35,702 bases of DNA from the NCBI GenBank assembly GCA_964410665.1, contig CAYPIE010000064.1, forward strand, positions 1 to 35,702, in the 5' to 3' direction. The DNA comes from CAYPIE01 sp964410665 (lineage in GTDB: Bacteria; Planctomycetota; Planctomycetia; Gemmatales; Gemmataceae). Each line of letters opens with the position of its first letter. The first letter of the stretch is position 1. Under the pieces are notes generated by a model. The model saw nothing but the letters and a program-made list of their open reading frames with translations. It ran no database searches and had not been told where the DNA came from. This document shows positions 7,507-16,277 of the stretch, piece after piece. The position numbers and the translations under genes are program-made.

Positions 7507-8610
7507 ATGCGTGCCAGTACCCTCTTCGTCGCGACCTTAGCCCTGCTCATCGGTCTTGGCATCGCTGTCGCAGCGAAATATACTAACTTGTTTTCTAGGC
7601 CTGTGGCCGAAGCCCTTCCCGAGATTCAGGTGGTCGTTACCGCCCGGAATGTCTTTGCTGGGGACCTCATCGACACCAGTTGGGTGCGTGTCCGGGCCTT
7701 GCGGCCGGAGGAACGTGAGCATTACCTGGCTCATCGAGAGCAATATTTGCCCCCCGTGGTCGAGGCTGCCGCATTACGGGTGGCCAATCGCAATATTGAA
7801 GCGGATCAACCGATCTTGCGCGACCATTTGACCGATCTATCGAAGCCTGAGTCGATTCATCAACGACTCTTACCGACGATGCGTGCGGTCAATGTGGCCG
7901 TGCCCAAGGAACGTTCGGCGGGGGGCCTGATTCAAGTGGGTGAGTGGGTGGATGTGCACCTGACCACCACGATTGAGGAAAGCCGTGGCGACGAGGTCGC
8001 CACCCGTACAGCGCCAATCGCCAGGAATGTACGAGTGATCGCCAAACGAAATGCTTTGTGGAATATCTTTGCTGCGCTCCCCGATGACAAACCGGTGAAT
8101 TTTACTTTAGAGGTAAATCCCTACCGAGCTGCCTTGCTGGAATTTAGTCGGGCCAAGGGGTATTTGACCTTGGTACCAGTGTCTGCAGCGGAGATGGCAC
8201 GGTTGGAGCGTGAGCGGGAGGAAATGCTCCAGGTCAACCAGATTGATGATCCCTCGTCGGTCCATTTTGGCGTCCCGACTGCCGAAGAGCGGGCACGGGT
8301 TCAGGCGATCATTCAAGGGCAGTTGACGGTCAGTGACACGGACTTGATGCGTATCTTCGGGCTGAGCACTCCCCCCCCACCCGAGGCACCGGTAGCCATT
8401 GAGGAGTTCCGCGGGGCAACCTTCGAGGCGGTTCGTACTTTCTCTTCGGAAGGCCGCTTACTTGAGGTGTCTGAACCGGGACGGGACCGAGCACGGCCCT
8501 CATCTCCGGCGACGCGACGGCAAACGGGTCAGTCGATGTCGTCACTACGCTTTACGGTACCCGAGGATTGTCCGACCTGTGGGAAAAACAAGAACAACGC
8601 AGGGCGGTAA
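7507..8610 (+). CDS. cpaB: Flp pilus assembly protein CpaB/RcpC
   Basis: This 367-residue protein has an N-terminal membrane anchor (LFVATLALLIGLGIAVAAKY) and then an SAF-type region (VVVTARNVFAGDLIDTSWVRVR) typical of CpaB/RcpC, followed by the conserved RAVNVAVPKERSAGGLIQVGEWVDV core. CpaB is a periplasmic Tad component thought to link the inner-membrane machine to the secretin. The C-terminus is unusual: a Ser/Arg-rich stretch ends with DCPTCGKN, a CxxC pair that could bind metal or form a disulfide. The start at 7507 is chosen because it gives the membrane anchor directly and AGGA lies upstream; the frame is open 44 codons further. It lies 135 bases behind the peptidase fusion. Confidence 0.88.
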   Translation: MRASTLFVATLALLIGLGIAVAAKYTNLFSRPVAEALPEIQVVVTARNVFAGDLIDTSWVRVRALRPEEREHYLAHREQYLPPVVEAAALRVANRNIEADQPILRDHLTDLSKPESIHQRLLPTMRAVNVAVPKERSAGGLIQVGEWVDVHLTTTIEESRGDEVATRTAPIARNVRVIAKRNALWNIFAALPDDKPVNFTLEVNPYRAALLEFSRAKGYLTLVPVSAAEMARLEREREEMLQVNQIDDPSSVHFGVPTAEERARVQAIIQGQLTVSDTDLMRIFGLSTPPPPEAPVAIEEFRGATFEAVRTFSSEGRLLEVSEPGRDRARPSSPATRRQTGQSMSSLRFTVPEDCPTCGKNKNNAGR

Positions 8611-8672
8611 CCCTCGGTTTTTGGATTAGGGCAACCTGACTGGCCCAAGCCATGGATAGAAAGGCACCCTCG

Positions 8673-9857
8673 ATGTACCGCAAGCACCTTTCTCGACGCA
8701 AGGCTGTCGTTGCGCTCTGGGCCCTTGGGGTTCTGGCCCTGTCCCTGGTCACCCTAACGTTGACCATGAACCTGGCCTGGTTCACCTTGGGGACGACTGA
8801 GGTCCGCCGGGGCGTGGATGCGGTTGCACGTGGGGCAACCCTGCGTCTGGTGGATGATGACCAACTTCGCGGATCCTCGGTTCGCATCGCAGATCTGGAA
8901 GACCGAGCTGGCGTGGTCGCTCAGGAGCTCAGCCGACTGAATGTCGCGTTTGGCCAAACCCTTGCGCCGAGTTTGCGGTTTACCTTTCTGCGTACCGACG
9001 TCTTTGGCACGATGCCGTCACTTCCGTCGGGGGTCCGGGTTACCTATCAGCGTACGCACGCGTCCGGGAATCCCGTCCCTCTTTTATTCGGTGGGTTTGT
9101 ACCTTGGGGTCAGGTCGATGTTCAGGTACGTACCACGGCCGTGTTCGATCGCGATGTCGATGGTTTCCGGCCCTTGCCTGAGGTGGCCGCACCGGTGGTT
9201 CCCCTGGCGATCCGTTCGGATGCCACCGGGACGGATGGGCGTTCCTGGGAGTTTCTGGTCGAGCAAGGCAATGGAAGTGATCAGTTCGCTTTTGATCGTA
9301 CGTTGGGTCGTCTGGTCCCGGATGCCATGGGCGACCAGCTGCGCGAGATCACTTTGGCCCTGCCTGTGGAGCCGGGTGGGAATCCGGCGACTAGCAACGG
9401 TTACTTGCTAGCGATTGGTACTCCCGATGAAGATACCTTTCTGGGTCAAATCGCTGATGGGTTGGTCTCCAGCGATCTGACTGGCTTGGGAGGCCAGCTG
9501 GTGCTCGGCCCGGATGGTGCCATCCCTTTACCGGGTAACCCGTTGGCGCCACCGATCGGCATGTTCCTCGATGAGATTGCTCTGCAATTGGATCGCTTGC
9601 GGCAATCGGGCCAAGCACGTGTTTGGCCGCTCGCCGAGTTGACGGGGAGTACGAGTACCGAGGCCAGGGTCCATGGGTTTGTGGCCGCGCGGGTGGCGGC
9701 GGTCGAGATCGACACCACGGTAGGGGGTGTCCTACGGGTCACCCTTCAACCTGCTCTCCGCGCCACCAGCACCGCACACACCGATGCAAGCCGCCGGGGA
9801 ACCGGCCTGTACCGTTTGCCGAACCCCTATGTGGGCAAGGTGCGGCTCAGCGAGTGA
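8673..9857 (+). CDS. TadG-like pilus assembly protein
   Basis: This 394-residue protein is anchored by one N-terminal helix (VVALWALGVLALSLVTLTLTM). The following NLAWFTLGTTEVRRGVDAVARGATL matches the TadG pattern in which a helix is followed by a stretch ending in an alanine-rich segment (classically ADAAALAGA). The rest is a large extracytoplasmic domain rich in beta-prone segments. Unlike the TadE part of the neighbouring fusion, no Gly precedes the helix, so it is probably not processed by the prepilin peptidase. The ATG at 8673 has AAAGG nine bases upstream, whereas an in-frame ATG at 8652 has no ribosome site. It is a minor pilus or basal component by family; its exact role is uncertain. 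Confidence 0.75.
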   Translation: MYRKHLSRRKAVVALWALGVLALSLVTLTLTMNLAWFTLGTTEVRRGVDAVARGATLRLVDDDQLRGSSVRIADLEDRAGVVAQELSRLNVAFGQTLAPSLRFTFLRTDVFGTMPSLPSGVRVTYQRTHASGNPVPLLFGGFVPWGQVDVQVRTTAVFDRDVDGFRPLPEVAAPVVPLAIRSDATGTDGRSWEFLVEQGNGSDQFAFDRTLGRLVPDAMGDQLREITLALPVEPGGNPATSNGYLLAIGTPDEDTFLGQIADGLVSSDLTGLGGQLVLGPDGAIPLPGNPLAPPIGMFLDEIALQLDRLRQSGQARVWPLAELTGSTSTEARVHGFVAARVAAVEIDTTVGGVLRVTLQPALRATSTAHTDASRRGTGLYRLPNPYVGKVRLSE

Positions 9858-9902
9858 CACAAGATGGTTCAATAGATCCGTCTGGATCAGGAGTGATTGA
9901 CC

Positions 9903-11261
9903 GTGGCCAGCACCGTACTTGAAGAGACCTTTCAGGCTGTCCCGCCCACCTCGGCCCGGGAGCTGGAGTATCAACAGCTTAAAGCAGAGATTCACCGGCA
10001 ACTGGTGGCAGTCTTGGATCTGTCGCGGGTGGGCGACTGGGGGAATGACCGACTCCGCACCGAAGTTCGCAAGGTGGCCAGCGATCTGGCTCAGCGTTCG
10101 ACGCCGACGTTGTCGTCACAAGACCGGGAGCAGTTACTCGATGAGCTCATGTCGGAAGCATTCGGCCTGGGTCCATTGGATGTGTTTATGGCCGACCCCA
10201 CGGTCAACGATATCCTGGTGAATGGCCCGCACGCGGTCTATATCGATCGCAATGGTCAGCTCGAAGCAACCCAGGTACGTTTTGCCGACGATGCCCACCT
10301 CATGCAGATCATCCAGCGGATCGCAGCTCGGGTAGGCCGTCGGGTCGATGAGATGTCGCCACTGGTCGATGCTCGGCTAGAGGATGGTTCGCGGGTCAAC
10401 GCGATTCTGCCCCCGCTGGCCTTACAAGGACCGACGCTGTCGATTCGTCGCTTTGCGGTGCGGCTGGGCCGGGAGGATTTGTTAAGTCGTGCCACACTGA
10501 CGCCGGAGATGCTGCAACTGTTGGGGATCGTGGTCCGAGCCCGGATCAACTTGCTGATCTCGGGGGGGACCGGGAGTGGGAAAACGACGCTGCTGAATGT
10601 GTTGTCCAGCTTTATCCCTCGTCGTGAACGTCTCGTTTCGATTGAGGATGCTGCGGAGTTACAGCTGCAACAACCGCACGTGGTTCGTCTGGAGACACGG
10701 ATCCCCAACCTCGAAGGGGTGGGGGAGGTGACCCAGCGAGACCTGGTGCGGAACAGCTTACGCATGCGACCAGATCGGATCATCATCGGCGAAGTGCGAG
10801 GGCCAGAGGCCCTCGACATGCTGCAAGCCATGAACACCGGGCACGAAGGCTCGATGACCACCATCCACGCCAATGATACCCGCGATGCCCTGGCTCGCCT
10901 CGAGATGATGGTGGCCCTAGCAGGCTTTGAAATGCCTTTGATGGTGATCCGTAACTATATTGCCAGTGCCTTGCAGCTGCTGGTGCACACCGCACGTCTG
11001 CAAGGAGGCATGCGTCGGGTGACGCGGATTTCCGAGCTGATCCGGCTGAAAAATGGGCGACGTTATGTCGTCAAGGATCTGTTTGGTTTCCGGCAAACGA
11101 CCGTTCGCGACGGGGTGGCACTTGGGGAATTTTATGCGACAGGCCATGTCCCCACCTTTTTGCCGCGGATGATCGCGGCGGGGATACCCGTGCCTGAGGA
11201 ATTGTTCCAAGAGCGGGTCATCGCGGAAACCAGCCTGCCGATGGGAACCGAAGTCGATTGA
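9903..11261 (+). CDS. cpaF: Pilus assembly ATPase CpaF/TadA
   Basis: This 452-residue type II/IV secretion ATPase powers pilin assembly from the cytoplasm. Its N-terminal domain has the family hallmark PLDVFMADPTVNDILVNG. Then come Walker A GGTGSGKTT (about 221-229), an Asp-box glutamate (SIEDAAEL), Walker B RIIIGEVRG (about 292-300) and the His box GHEGSMTTIHAN (about 313-324). All catalytic motifs are intact. The start is a GTG at 9903: AGGAG at 9889-9893 is nine bases away, whereas a TTG two codons earlier sits only three bases from it. The gene is 45 bases after the TadG-like gene and 10 bases before tadB, so probably one transcript. Confidence 0.95.
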   Translation: MASTVLEETFQAVPPTSARELEYQQLKAEIHRQLVAVLDLSRVGDWGNDRLRTEVRKVASDLAQRSTPTLSSQDREQLLDELMSEAFGLGPLDVFMADPTVNDILVNGPHAVYIDRNGQLEATQVRFADDAHLMQIIQRIAARVGRRVDEMSPLVDARLEDGSRVNAILPPLALQGPTLSIRRFAVRLGREDLLSRATLTPEMLQLLGIVVRARINLLISGGTGSGKTTLLNVLSSFIPRRERLVSIEDAAELQLQQPHVVRLETRIPNLEGVGEVTQRDLVRNSLRMRPDRIIIGEVRGPEALDMLQAMNTGHEGSMTTIHANDTRDALARLEMMVALAGFEMPLMVIRNYIASALQLLVHTARLQGGMRRVTRISELIRLKNGRRYVVKDLFGFRQTTVRDGVALGEFYATGHVPTFLPRMIAAGIPVPEELFQERVIAETSLPMGTEVD

Positions 11262-11271
11262 GGAGACAGGC

Positions 11272-12198
11272 ATGGAACCATCCACTGCAGCCCCGACGCT
11301 GCTGCCTTGGTTGACCGGCGGGTTGGTGGCACTGCTGATCCTGCTGGCCTATGGGATATACCGACGCCTCCAGCAATCGCCGGAAGTTGCCGACCCTGGC
11401 GGGCTAAGCCTGGATTTGCGTGCCATTGAGGAACCACACAATTGGGAAGAACGCACCGACCGAGCGTTTGAACGAATTGTGGATGATGCCAGCCTTGGGG
11501 TGAATGTTCCCCAGGCGTTGGGCTGGATGCTCTTGGTGGGGGTGGCACTGGCGATCGGAGTCTACTTCTGGCGTGAGGATCCCTTATTGGCATTGTTCGC
11601 CTTGCCAGTGGGTATGGCGTTGGTGGGTGGGGTGTACTATCTGGTCGCCCGCTACTGGCGGCGGCGTATGCAGGAGCAATTACCCGATAGTTTTTTCCTG
11701 CTGGCTCGTTCGCTCCGCGCGGGCTTGAGTTTGGAGCAGTCGATCACCCTCGCCGGTCAGCAGACCGAGAAGCCGATTGGCAGAGAATTCCGCCGCTGCG
11801 GCGAACATTTGCGTCTGGGGGTGTCGATCCCGGTGGCGTTGCAGTTGACCGCCCGACGGGTGGGCTTACTCGATTTTAATATCTTTGTGTCGTTGGTTAT
11901 CTTGTATCGTCGCGTCGGTGGCAACCTGGCAATGCTGCTGGATCGGGTGGCCACCAGTACTCGGGACCGCAATCTCTTTCGCGGGCATGTGCGGGCCGCG
12001 ACCGCTCTTGGCCGGCTCAGTGGCATCTTCATTGCTTTGGCTGGGCCAGCGTTGTTTTTGGGTTACTACCTGTTCCAGCCAGAGTATATCAACCGCTTCC
12101 TGGAGAGTAGTTCGGGGATGATCGCCCTGAGCTTCGCCGCGGCACTGGAGGTGGTTGGAGTGGTGTGGCTCCTGTCGTTATTCAAAGTGGACCACTGA
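11272..12198 (+). CDS. tadB: Pilus assembly platform protein TadB
   Basis: This 308-residue inner-membrane protein has an N-terminal helix, a helix pair near residues 85-125 and C-terminal helices. The cytoplasmic T2SSF domain contains LPDSFFLLARSLRAGLSLEQSI, EFRRCGEHLRLGVSI and a run ending GHVRAATALGRLSG. TadB and TadC together form the platform that couples CpaF to the growing pilus. It starts 10 bases after cpaF with GGAGAC as ribosome site and ends 19 bases before tadC. Nothing is missing. Confidence 0.9.
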   Translation: MEPSTAAPTLLPWLTGGLVALLILLAYGIYRRLQQSPEVADPGGLSLDLRAIEEPHNWEERTDRAFERIVDDASLGVNVPQALGWMLLVGVALAIGVYFWREDPLLALFALPVGMALVGGVYYLVARYWRRRMQEQLPDSFFLLARSLRAGLSLEQSITLAGQQTEKPIGREFRRCGEHLRLGVSIPVALQLTARRVGLLDFNIFVSLVILYRRVGGNLAMLLDRVATSTRDRNLFRGHVRAATALGRLSGIFIALAGPALFLGYYLFQPEYINRFLESSSGMIALSFAAALEVVGVVWLLSLFKVDH

Positions 12199-12217
12199 GC
12201 AAGGGGGGCAAGCACCC

Positions 12218-13216
12218 ATGAGCGAGGCACTTGGACTAACCCTGACGGCGCTTGGTGCGATGGTCGTCTCAGGGGCGGTATTGTCGCTGGTGGTGACCAG
12301 CCGCCGTCGCCGCCAGGACGAGGAGGGGAGCGGCACCTGGACAGCAGCCCTGGCCACGCAATTGCCGACGAGTGTCCAGGGCCGGGAAGAAATCCGCGAA
12401 CAACTCCAGCAAGCGGGACATTACCAGGCAACGGCGATCAACGATTATCTGGCCATCCGGACAATCGTCACCTTGGGTGCCTTGTTTGCCACGGGCTTGC
12501 TGGCCCTTTTGGTGCCAGCAAGCTTGATGGTGCCGGTGGTACTTGGTGGATTGATGGCCACGGTGTTGGCCTTCAGTTTACCGCGGGTCTGGCTGTCGAT
12601 GGCCAGTCGGAGTCGCAAGCGCCGCATCCTCAAGGGACTTCCGATCGCCGTAGATATGTTGTCCCTTTCGCTTTCGGGTGGCCAGGCGCTGCCAGAAGGG
12701 TTGGCTCAGACCGCGGCGGAACTGCAGCCGATCTATCCGGACCTGAGTCATGAGTTACGGATCGTCTCCCGTCATGCGGGATTACATAGTACCGGCTATG
12801 CTCTGGATCAATTTGCTCAGCGGGTGTCCTTGCAAGAGGTCCGTTCGTTGGCCTTGTTGCTGGTCCAAGCGGAACGACTGGGCACAGATACTCTGGAGAC
12901 CTTGCAAGAATTTAACAGTAATCTACGAACCCAATGGCGACAACGGGCTGAGGCCCAGGCGAATCGGGCCAGCTTTTGGATGTTGTTCCCCTCGATCTTT
13001 TGTTTGTGGATTGCCGCGGCGATTGTGCTTGTCGGTCCGCCTTACCTGGAGTTTTGGCAATTCCGCGAAGAACAGATCAGTCCGTTGGTACAAGGGGCCC
13101 GCAGTAACGTTGAAGAAACCAACCAGCCAGGTGGGCAGCCGACCACCCTGCAGCCGACGCCCGTCACTCCGCAACTGGCCCCCACCACTCCCCTGCAGCC
13201 GACGTTGCAACCCTAG
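12218..13216 (+). CDS. tadC: Pilus assembly platform protein TadC
   Basis: This 332-residue second platform protein has an N-terminal helix, two helices near residues 85-125, a T2SSF domain (GLPIAVDMLSLSLSGGQALPEGL, LALLLVQAERLGTDTLETL) and a C-terminal helix. The last ~40 residues are odd: a Pro/Thr/Gln-rich tail (QPTTLQPTPVTPQLAP and on to the end) that would face the cytoplasm or periplasm as a flexible strand. The start at 12218 follows a G-rich ribosome site; the frame is open further back into tadB but without support. Its partner is the preceding gene. Confidence 0.9.
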   Translation: MSEALGLTLTALGAMVVSGAVLSLVVTSRRRRQDEEGSGTWTAALATQLPTSVQGREEIREQLQQAGHYQATAINDYLAIRTIVTLGALFATGLLALLVPASLMVPVVLGGLMATVLAFSLPRVWLSMASRSRKRRILKGLPIAVDMLSLSLSGGQALPEGLAQTAAELQPIYPDLSHELRIVSRHAGLHSTGYALDQFAQRVSLQEVRSLALLLVQAERLGTDTLETLQEFNSNLRTQWRQRAEAQANRASFWMLFPSIFCLWIAAAIVLVGPPYLEFWQFREEQISPLVQGARSNVEETNQPGGQPTTLQPTPVTPQLAPTTPLQPTLQP

Positions 13217-13265
13217 ACGGGGATGGGTACAAGAGGAAGGAATTTTCTTGCGATGGAGGCAATGC

Positions 13266-13604
13266 ATGGAAGCACCGACTAGCGCGACAATTCCCTGGCC
13301 CGACGTCCTGGGCCAGATTCATCAGGCGCTCGAGGAGGCTCTGGCCTCCGTCGAGCATCAGGAGCAACTTCTGGCGACGTTTGACCTGCAAAGCCAGGCC
13401 GACAGCGATCAGGCCAATCTCTGGCATCATATGCTCGTCCGACTGGCCGAGCAGTTTCGTGATTGGCAACAGCGTGCACGTCAATTGGATGAACAAAGTA
13501 CCCGGATCGAACACTGGATCCATGAGCAAGAAGCCACCCTGGTCAAGTGGCAAGGTGACTTGAGCAAAGTGCATGATGGGATGGGAGGGGTCATGCAGGG
13601 TTAA
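13266..13604 (+). CDS. Small coiled-coil protein, function unknown
   Basis: This 112-residue soluble protein has no signal peptide or membrane helix. Apart from a short N-terminal stretch it is almost all predicted helix with heptad-like spacing (QIHQALEEALASVEHQEQLLA, then LVRLAEQFRDWQQRARQLDEQ, then RIEHWIHEQEATLVKW), rich in Gln, Glu, His and Trp. I do not recognise the family. GGAGG lies six bases before the ATG at 13266, a better-than-average site here. It follows tadC by 49 bases on the same strand, so it is probably the last gene of the pilus operon and may be an accessory or adaptor protein. The promoter before the MoxR gene separates it from what follows. Confidence 0.7.
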   Translation: MEAPTSATIPWPDVLGQIHQALEEALASVEHQEQLLATFDLQSQADSDQANLWHHMLVRLAEQFRDWQQRARQLDEQSTRIEHWIHEQEATLVKWQGDLSKVHDGMGGVMQG

Positions 13605-13621
13605 GCCTGCTGCAACCCTCC

Positions 13622-13650
13622 TTGACAGTGGGCCGGGCAGTCTCAAGAAT
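13622..13650 (+). promoter_or_regulatory. Sigma-70-type promoter candidate for the MoxR-VWA pair
   Basis: A perfect TTGACA at 13622-13627 is followed after exactly 17 bases by AAGAAT (13645-13650), matching the -10 consensus at four of six positions. Transcription would start about 35 bases before the ATG at 13692. It is one of the few textbook-spaced pairs in the window. Confidence 0.5.
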
Positions 13651-13691
13651 GCGATGGTGGTTGCTACCATTTCGTAGCCTGAGGTTGCCCG

Positions 13692-15020
13692 ATGGCAAAC
13701 AGTCCTTCTCCGCAAGAGCCATCGACCGATCGTGCTCCCCCTCATGGTTTACCCATCGGCGCGTTAGTGAAGGATGTCCTCAAAATTGCCTATCGCGCGC
13801 GGCGACCCATCTTGCTGGAGGGGCCTACGGGCATTGGCAAAAGTGAGATCATTCGTAGCGTCAGTGAGGAACTTGGCATCGCTCAGGTGGTCCTCGACCT
13901 GAGTCTGCTCGAACCTCCCGACTTGGTCGGTTTACCCATCCTGGTCGATCAACGCACCACTTATGCCTGTCCCAAGCTGTTGCCGACCAACGGGGCAGGC
14001 ATCTTACTGCTTGAAGAGTTGAATCGCGCTGAACGCTACATTCAACAACCTGCTCTGCAGCTTCTCACCACCCGTCGCTTACATGAGTATGTCCTTCCCG
14101 AGGGCTGGTTGGCCTGTGCCGCAATCAATCCGGAAGATGGGGAATACCAAGTGACCCCTCTGGATCCCGCCTTACGCGCCCGATTTCTCAATCTACGGGT
14201 GCGGGCGGATCGCCCGAGCTGGCTGGACTGGGCGGAAGCCCATGGGATCCATCCTGCGATCCTGACGCTGGGCCGGACGCACGATCGCTTCCTGGACGAG
14301 ACGCCCCCGCGGACTTGGACCTATGTATCGCAATTGCTGCAGACGTTGACGCCCCACGAATATCGGAATGAGCCCCTTGTCCGGGCAACCCTGGGCGGCT
14401 ATTTGCCACCGGCGTGGATCGAGATCCTACTCGACATTCTGGATCGACAGGGAGCGGATGAGACGATGCCCCTGCTGAGCTTGGTGAGTCAGTACCATCG
14501 CGATTTGGACTTGCAACGTCTCATCGGCGATTATCGGGTGAATGGTCAGACCGATGTCCTGGAGACCTTGGGTTACCGCCTGTTGCAACTGGTGGAAGGA
14601 CCGGAATTGCAGCGTGCTGTTCAAACCAAGCAATTTGTGCTGCAATCATTTGAGCGATTGCTCGAAGATTTGCCTGGGGATTTCCGTGAGCAAGTTCAAG
14701 ACGCGTTTGGTCAGAACCCAGCAGCGGGGCAACTGGTGCCGGTCGAGTTGTCGAAGATCTTGCATGGTTATGTGCGAGGACCGTTGCGGGCTCAGATTCA
14801 GGCATGGTCCAGCGATGCCTACCGGCAGCATCGACTGCGGGTACTGGTCGGTGAAGTCATTCGTCAGCTCGAAGGGCATGCCGACCTGGCTGGCTTACGC
14901 AAGAATCAAGAAGCCTTGACGGGGTTAGGGGCATTGCTCGACGATGTTGGCAGTGCCGGTGAGCTGCTACGCAAGACGTACGCTCGGCTTAAGTTACCGC
15001 TTGGCCCTGGCAAGAAGTGA
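13692..15020 (+). CDS. MoxR-type AAA+ ATPase
   Basis: This 442-residue cytoplasmic AAA+ ATPase has Walker A GPTGIGKS at residues 44-51 and a Walker B region ILLLEELNRA at about 104-113. Walker B has Glu-Glu in place of the usual Asp-Glu. A sensor-like AAINPEDGEYQVTPLDPALRARF is typical of MoxR proteins. The ~200 C-terminal residues are helical and not recognised. MoxR proteins act as chaperones that load or remodel complexes with a VWA-domain partner, which here is the next gene, seven bases downstream. A promoter-like sequence lies just upstream, and GAGG precedes the ATG by about 11 bases. A link to the pilus is only positional. Confidence 0.9.
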   Translation: MANSPSPQEPSTDRAPPHGLPIGALVKDVLKIAYRARRPILLEGPTGIGKSEIIRSVSEELGIAQVVLDLSLLEPPDLVGLPILVDQRTTYACPKLLPTNGAGILLLEELNRAERYIQQPALQLLTTRRLHEYVLPEGWLACAAINPEDGEYQVTPLDPALRARFLNLRVRADRPSWLDWAEAHGIHPAILTLGRTHDRFLDETPPRTWTYVSQLLQTLTPHEYRNEPLVRATLGGYLPPAWIEILLDILDRQGADETMPLLSLVSQYHRDLDLQRLIGDYRVNGQTDVLETLGYRLLQLVEGPELQRAVQTKQFVLQSFERLLEDLPGDFREQVQDAFGQNPAAGQLVPVELSKILHGYVRGPLRAQIQAWSSDAYRQHRLRVLVGEVIRQLEGHADLAGLRKNQEALTGLGALLDDVGSAGELLRKTYARLKLPLGPGKK

Positions 15021-15027
15021 CCCGGGT

Positions 15028-16233
15028 ATGGCCGATCCTATCCGCGCATTTTTGTACCAGTTTGTTCGTCGCGAGCGATTCCTGGCCAAATACCGCTACT
15101 ATGCTGCCATCCTAGAACGGTTGGATCCGATTGAGGATGAGCATGTTCCGGTGATGGCCGTATCGCAGCATGGGCGACGTTGTTATCTTCATATCAATGT
15201 TCATTATTTTTTAAATCCGGTTGAGCGGATGCAGTATGTGCCGGGTGTATTACTGCACGAAGTGCATCATGTCGTGATGGGCCATCTGAGTAACCCGCGT
15301 CTTCGTGAGGTGGAGCACCCAGGCTTGATGGAACTGGCCATGGAGATCTCGGCCAACGAGTTCATCAGTGAACCATTGCCGGGCGAGCCGCCAACGGTGC
15401 AGCGGTTTGCTCGCTTTGGCATTCGTGCGGGGCAAAGTACGCGCGAACGCTATGACATCCTGGTCCGGGCCCAGTCGGAAGGACGAGTGCTGCCCCAGGC
15501 TGTCTGCTGGGTCGATCGTCACTTGCCTCGCGGCGTCGGCATCGGCCAGGGGGTCGGTCCCGATGCCGGGACGGATGAGCGAATCAGGCGCCTGATTCGT
15601 ACGGCCGTGCAGGAAACCGAGGCGATCTTGACCCCTGAGGAAAAACGCCGTAGCAAGTTGGCTGGGCATAGCCCCGGCTGGTTTCTTGAGCAGCTACCGG
15701 GGTCCGACGAGCCGCCGCAACGCTATCTCGACTGGCGAACCGCTCTGCGCATGTTCATCGCCCAAGTCCGCCAGCCGGTGCCTAGCTATACTCGACCCAA
15801 CCGTCGATTTCCAAATCGCGTTGGGGAGATCCCAGGACGGAGCTATCGGGCACGGCAGACGCCCGCGAAACGGCTGTTGATTGCGATTGACACCTCGGGC
15901 AGTATGAGCCGCGATGATCTGGTCGAGATCGGGCGGCAGCTGCGGTTGGTGCAGCACTTGCTGCAAATTACGATCGTCGAGTGTGATGCGGTCATTCAGC
16001 GTGTCTACCGGTTTGTGGGCCGGTTGAGCGAAGTGGCGGGTCGGGGAGGAACCGATCTGCGGCCGGTGTTTGCCCCGGGGTTTCTCCAAGAACATCGCCC
16101 GGATGGAGTGATCTACTTTACCGATGGGGTCGGGCCTTATCCCTGGGAGGCACCCGGGGTTCGCACCCTGTGGGTCTTGACCGAGCGATGGGACTTTCCA
16201 TGCTCGTGGGGTCAGCGGACGTATTTACGTTGA
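15028..16233 (+). CDS. VWA-like protein with putative metallopeptidase domain (DUF2201)
   Basis: This 401-residue cytoplasmic protein matches the DUF2201 arrangement. The N-terminal part carries a zinc-type HEVHH motif (residues 77-81, continuing VVMGH). The C-terminal part is a von Willebrand A-like domain with the MIDAS sequence DTSGSMS at about 288 and a GGTDLRP loop. Whether the HExxH part is an active protease is unknown in the family. It begins seven bases after the MoxR stop, the classic MoxR-VWA pairing. The start at 15028 is preferred because the frame upstream only reads through the MoxR gene. It ends convergently against the 949-residue membrane protein gene. Confidence 0.88.
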   Translation: MADPIRAFLYQFVRRERFLAKYRYYAAILERLDPIEDEHVPVMAVSQHGRRCYLHINVHYFLNPVERMQYVPGVLLHEVHHVVMGHLSNPRLREVEHPGLMELAMEISANEFISEPLPGEPPTVQRFARFGIRAGQSTRERYDILVRAQSEGRVLPQAVCWVDRHLPRGVGIGQGVGPDAGTDERIRRLIRTAVQETEAILTPEEKRRSKLAGHSPGWFLEQLPGSDEPPQRYLDWRTALRMFIAQVRQPVPSYTRPNRRFPNRVGEIPGRSYRARQTPAKRLLIAIDTSGSMSRDDLVEIGRQLRLVQHLLQITIVECDAVIQRVYRFVGRLSEVAGRGGTDLRPVFAPGFLQEHRPDGVIYFTDGVGPYPWEAPGVRTLWVLTERWDFPCSWGQRTYLR

Positions 16234-16261
16234 TCGGACCCGTGGGCAGCGTGCCCCGATC
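16232..16261. terminator. Possible bidirectional terminator between convergent genes
   Basis: GGGCA-gcg-TGCCC (16244-16256) forms a compact stem, extended on the outside by GATCG (16232-16236) with CGATC (16257-16261) across a left-hand bulge. It sits between two convergent stop codons. There is no clear T-run on either strand. Confidence 0.35.
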
Positions 16262-16277
16262 GGATCGCTTTGGCGGG

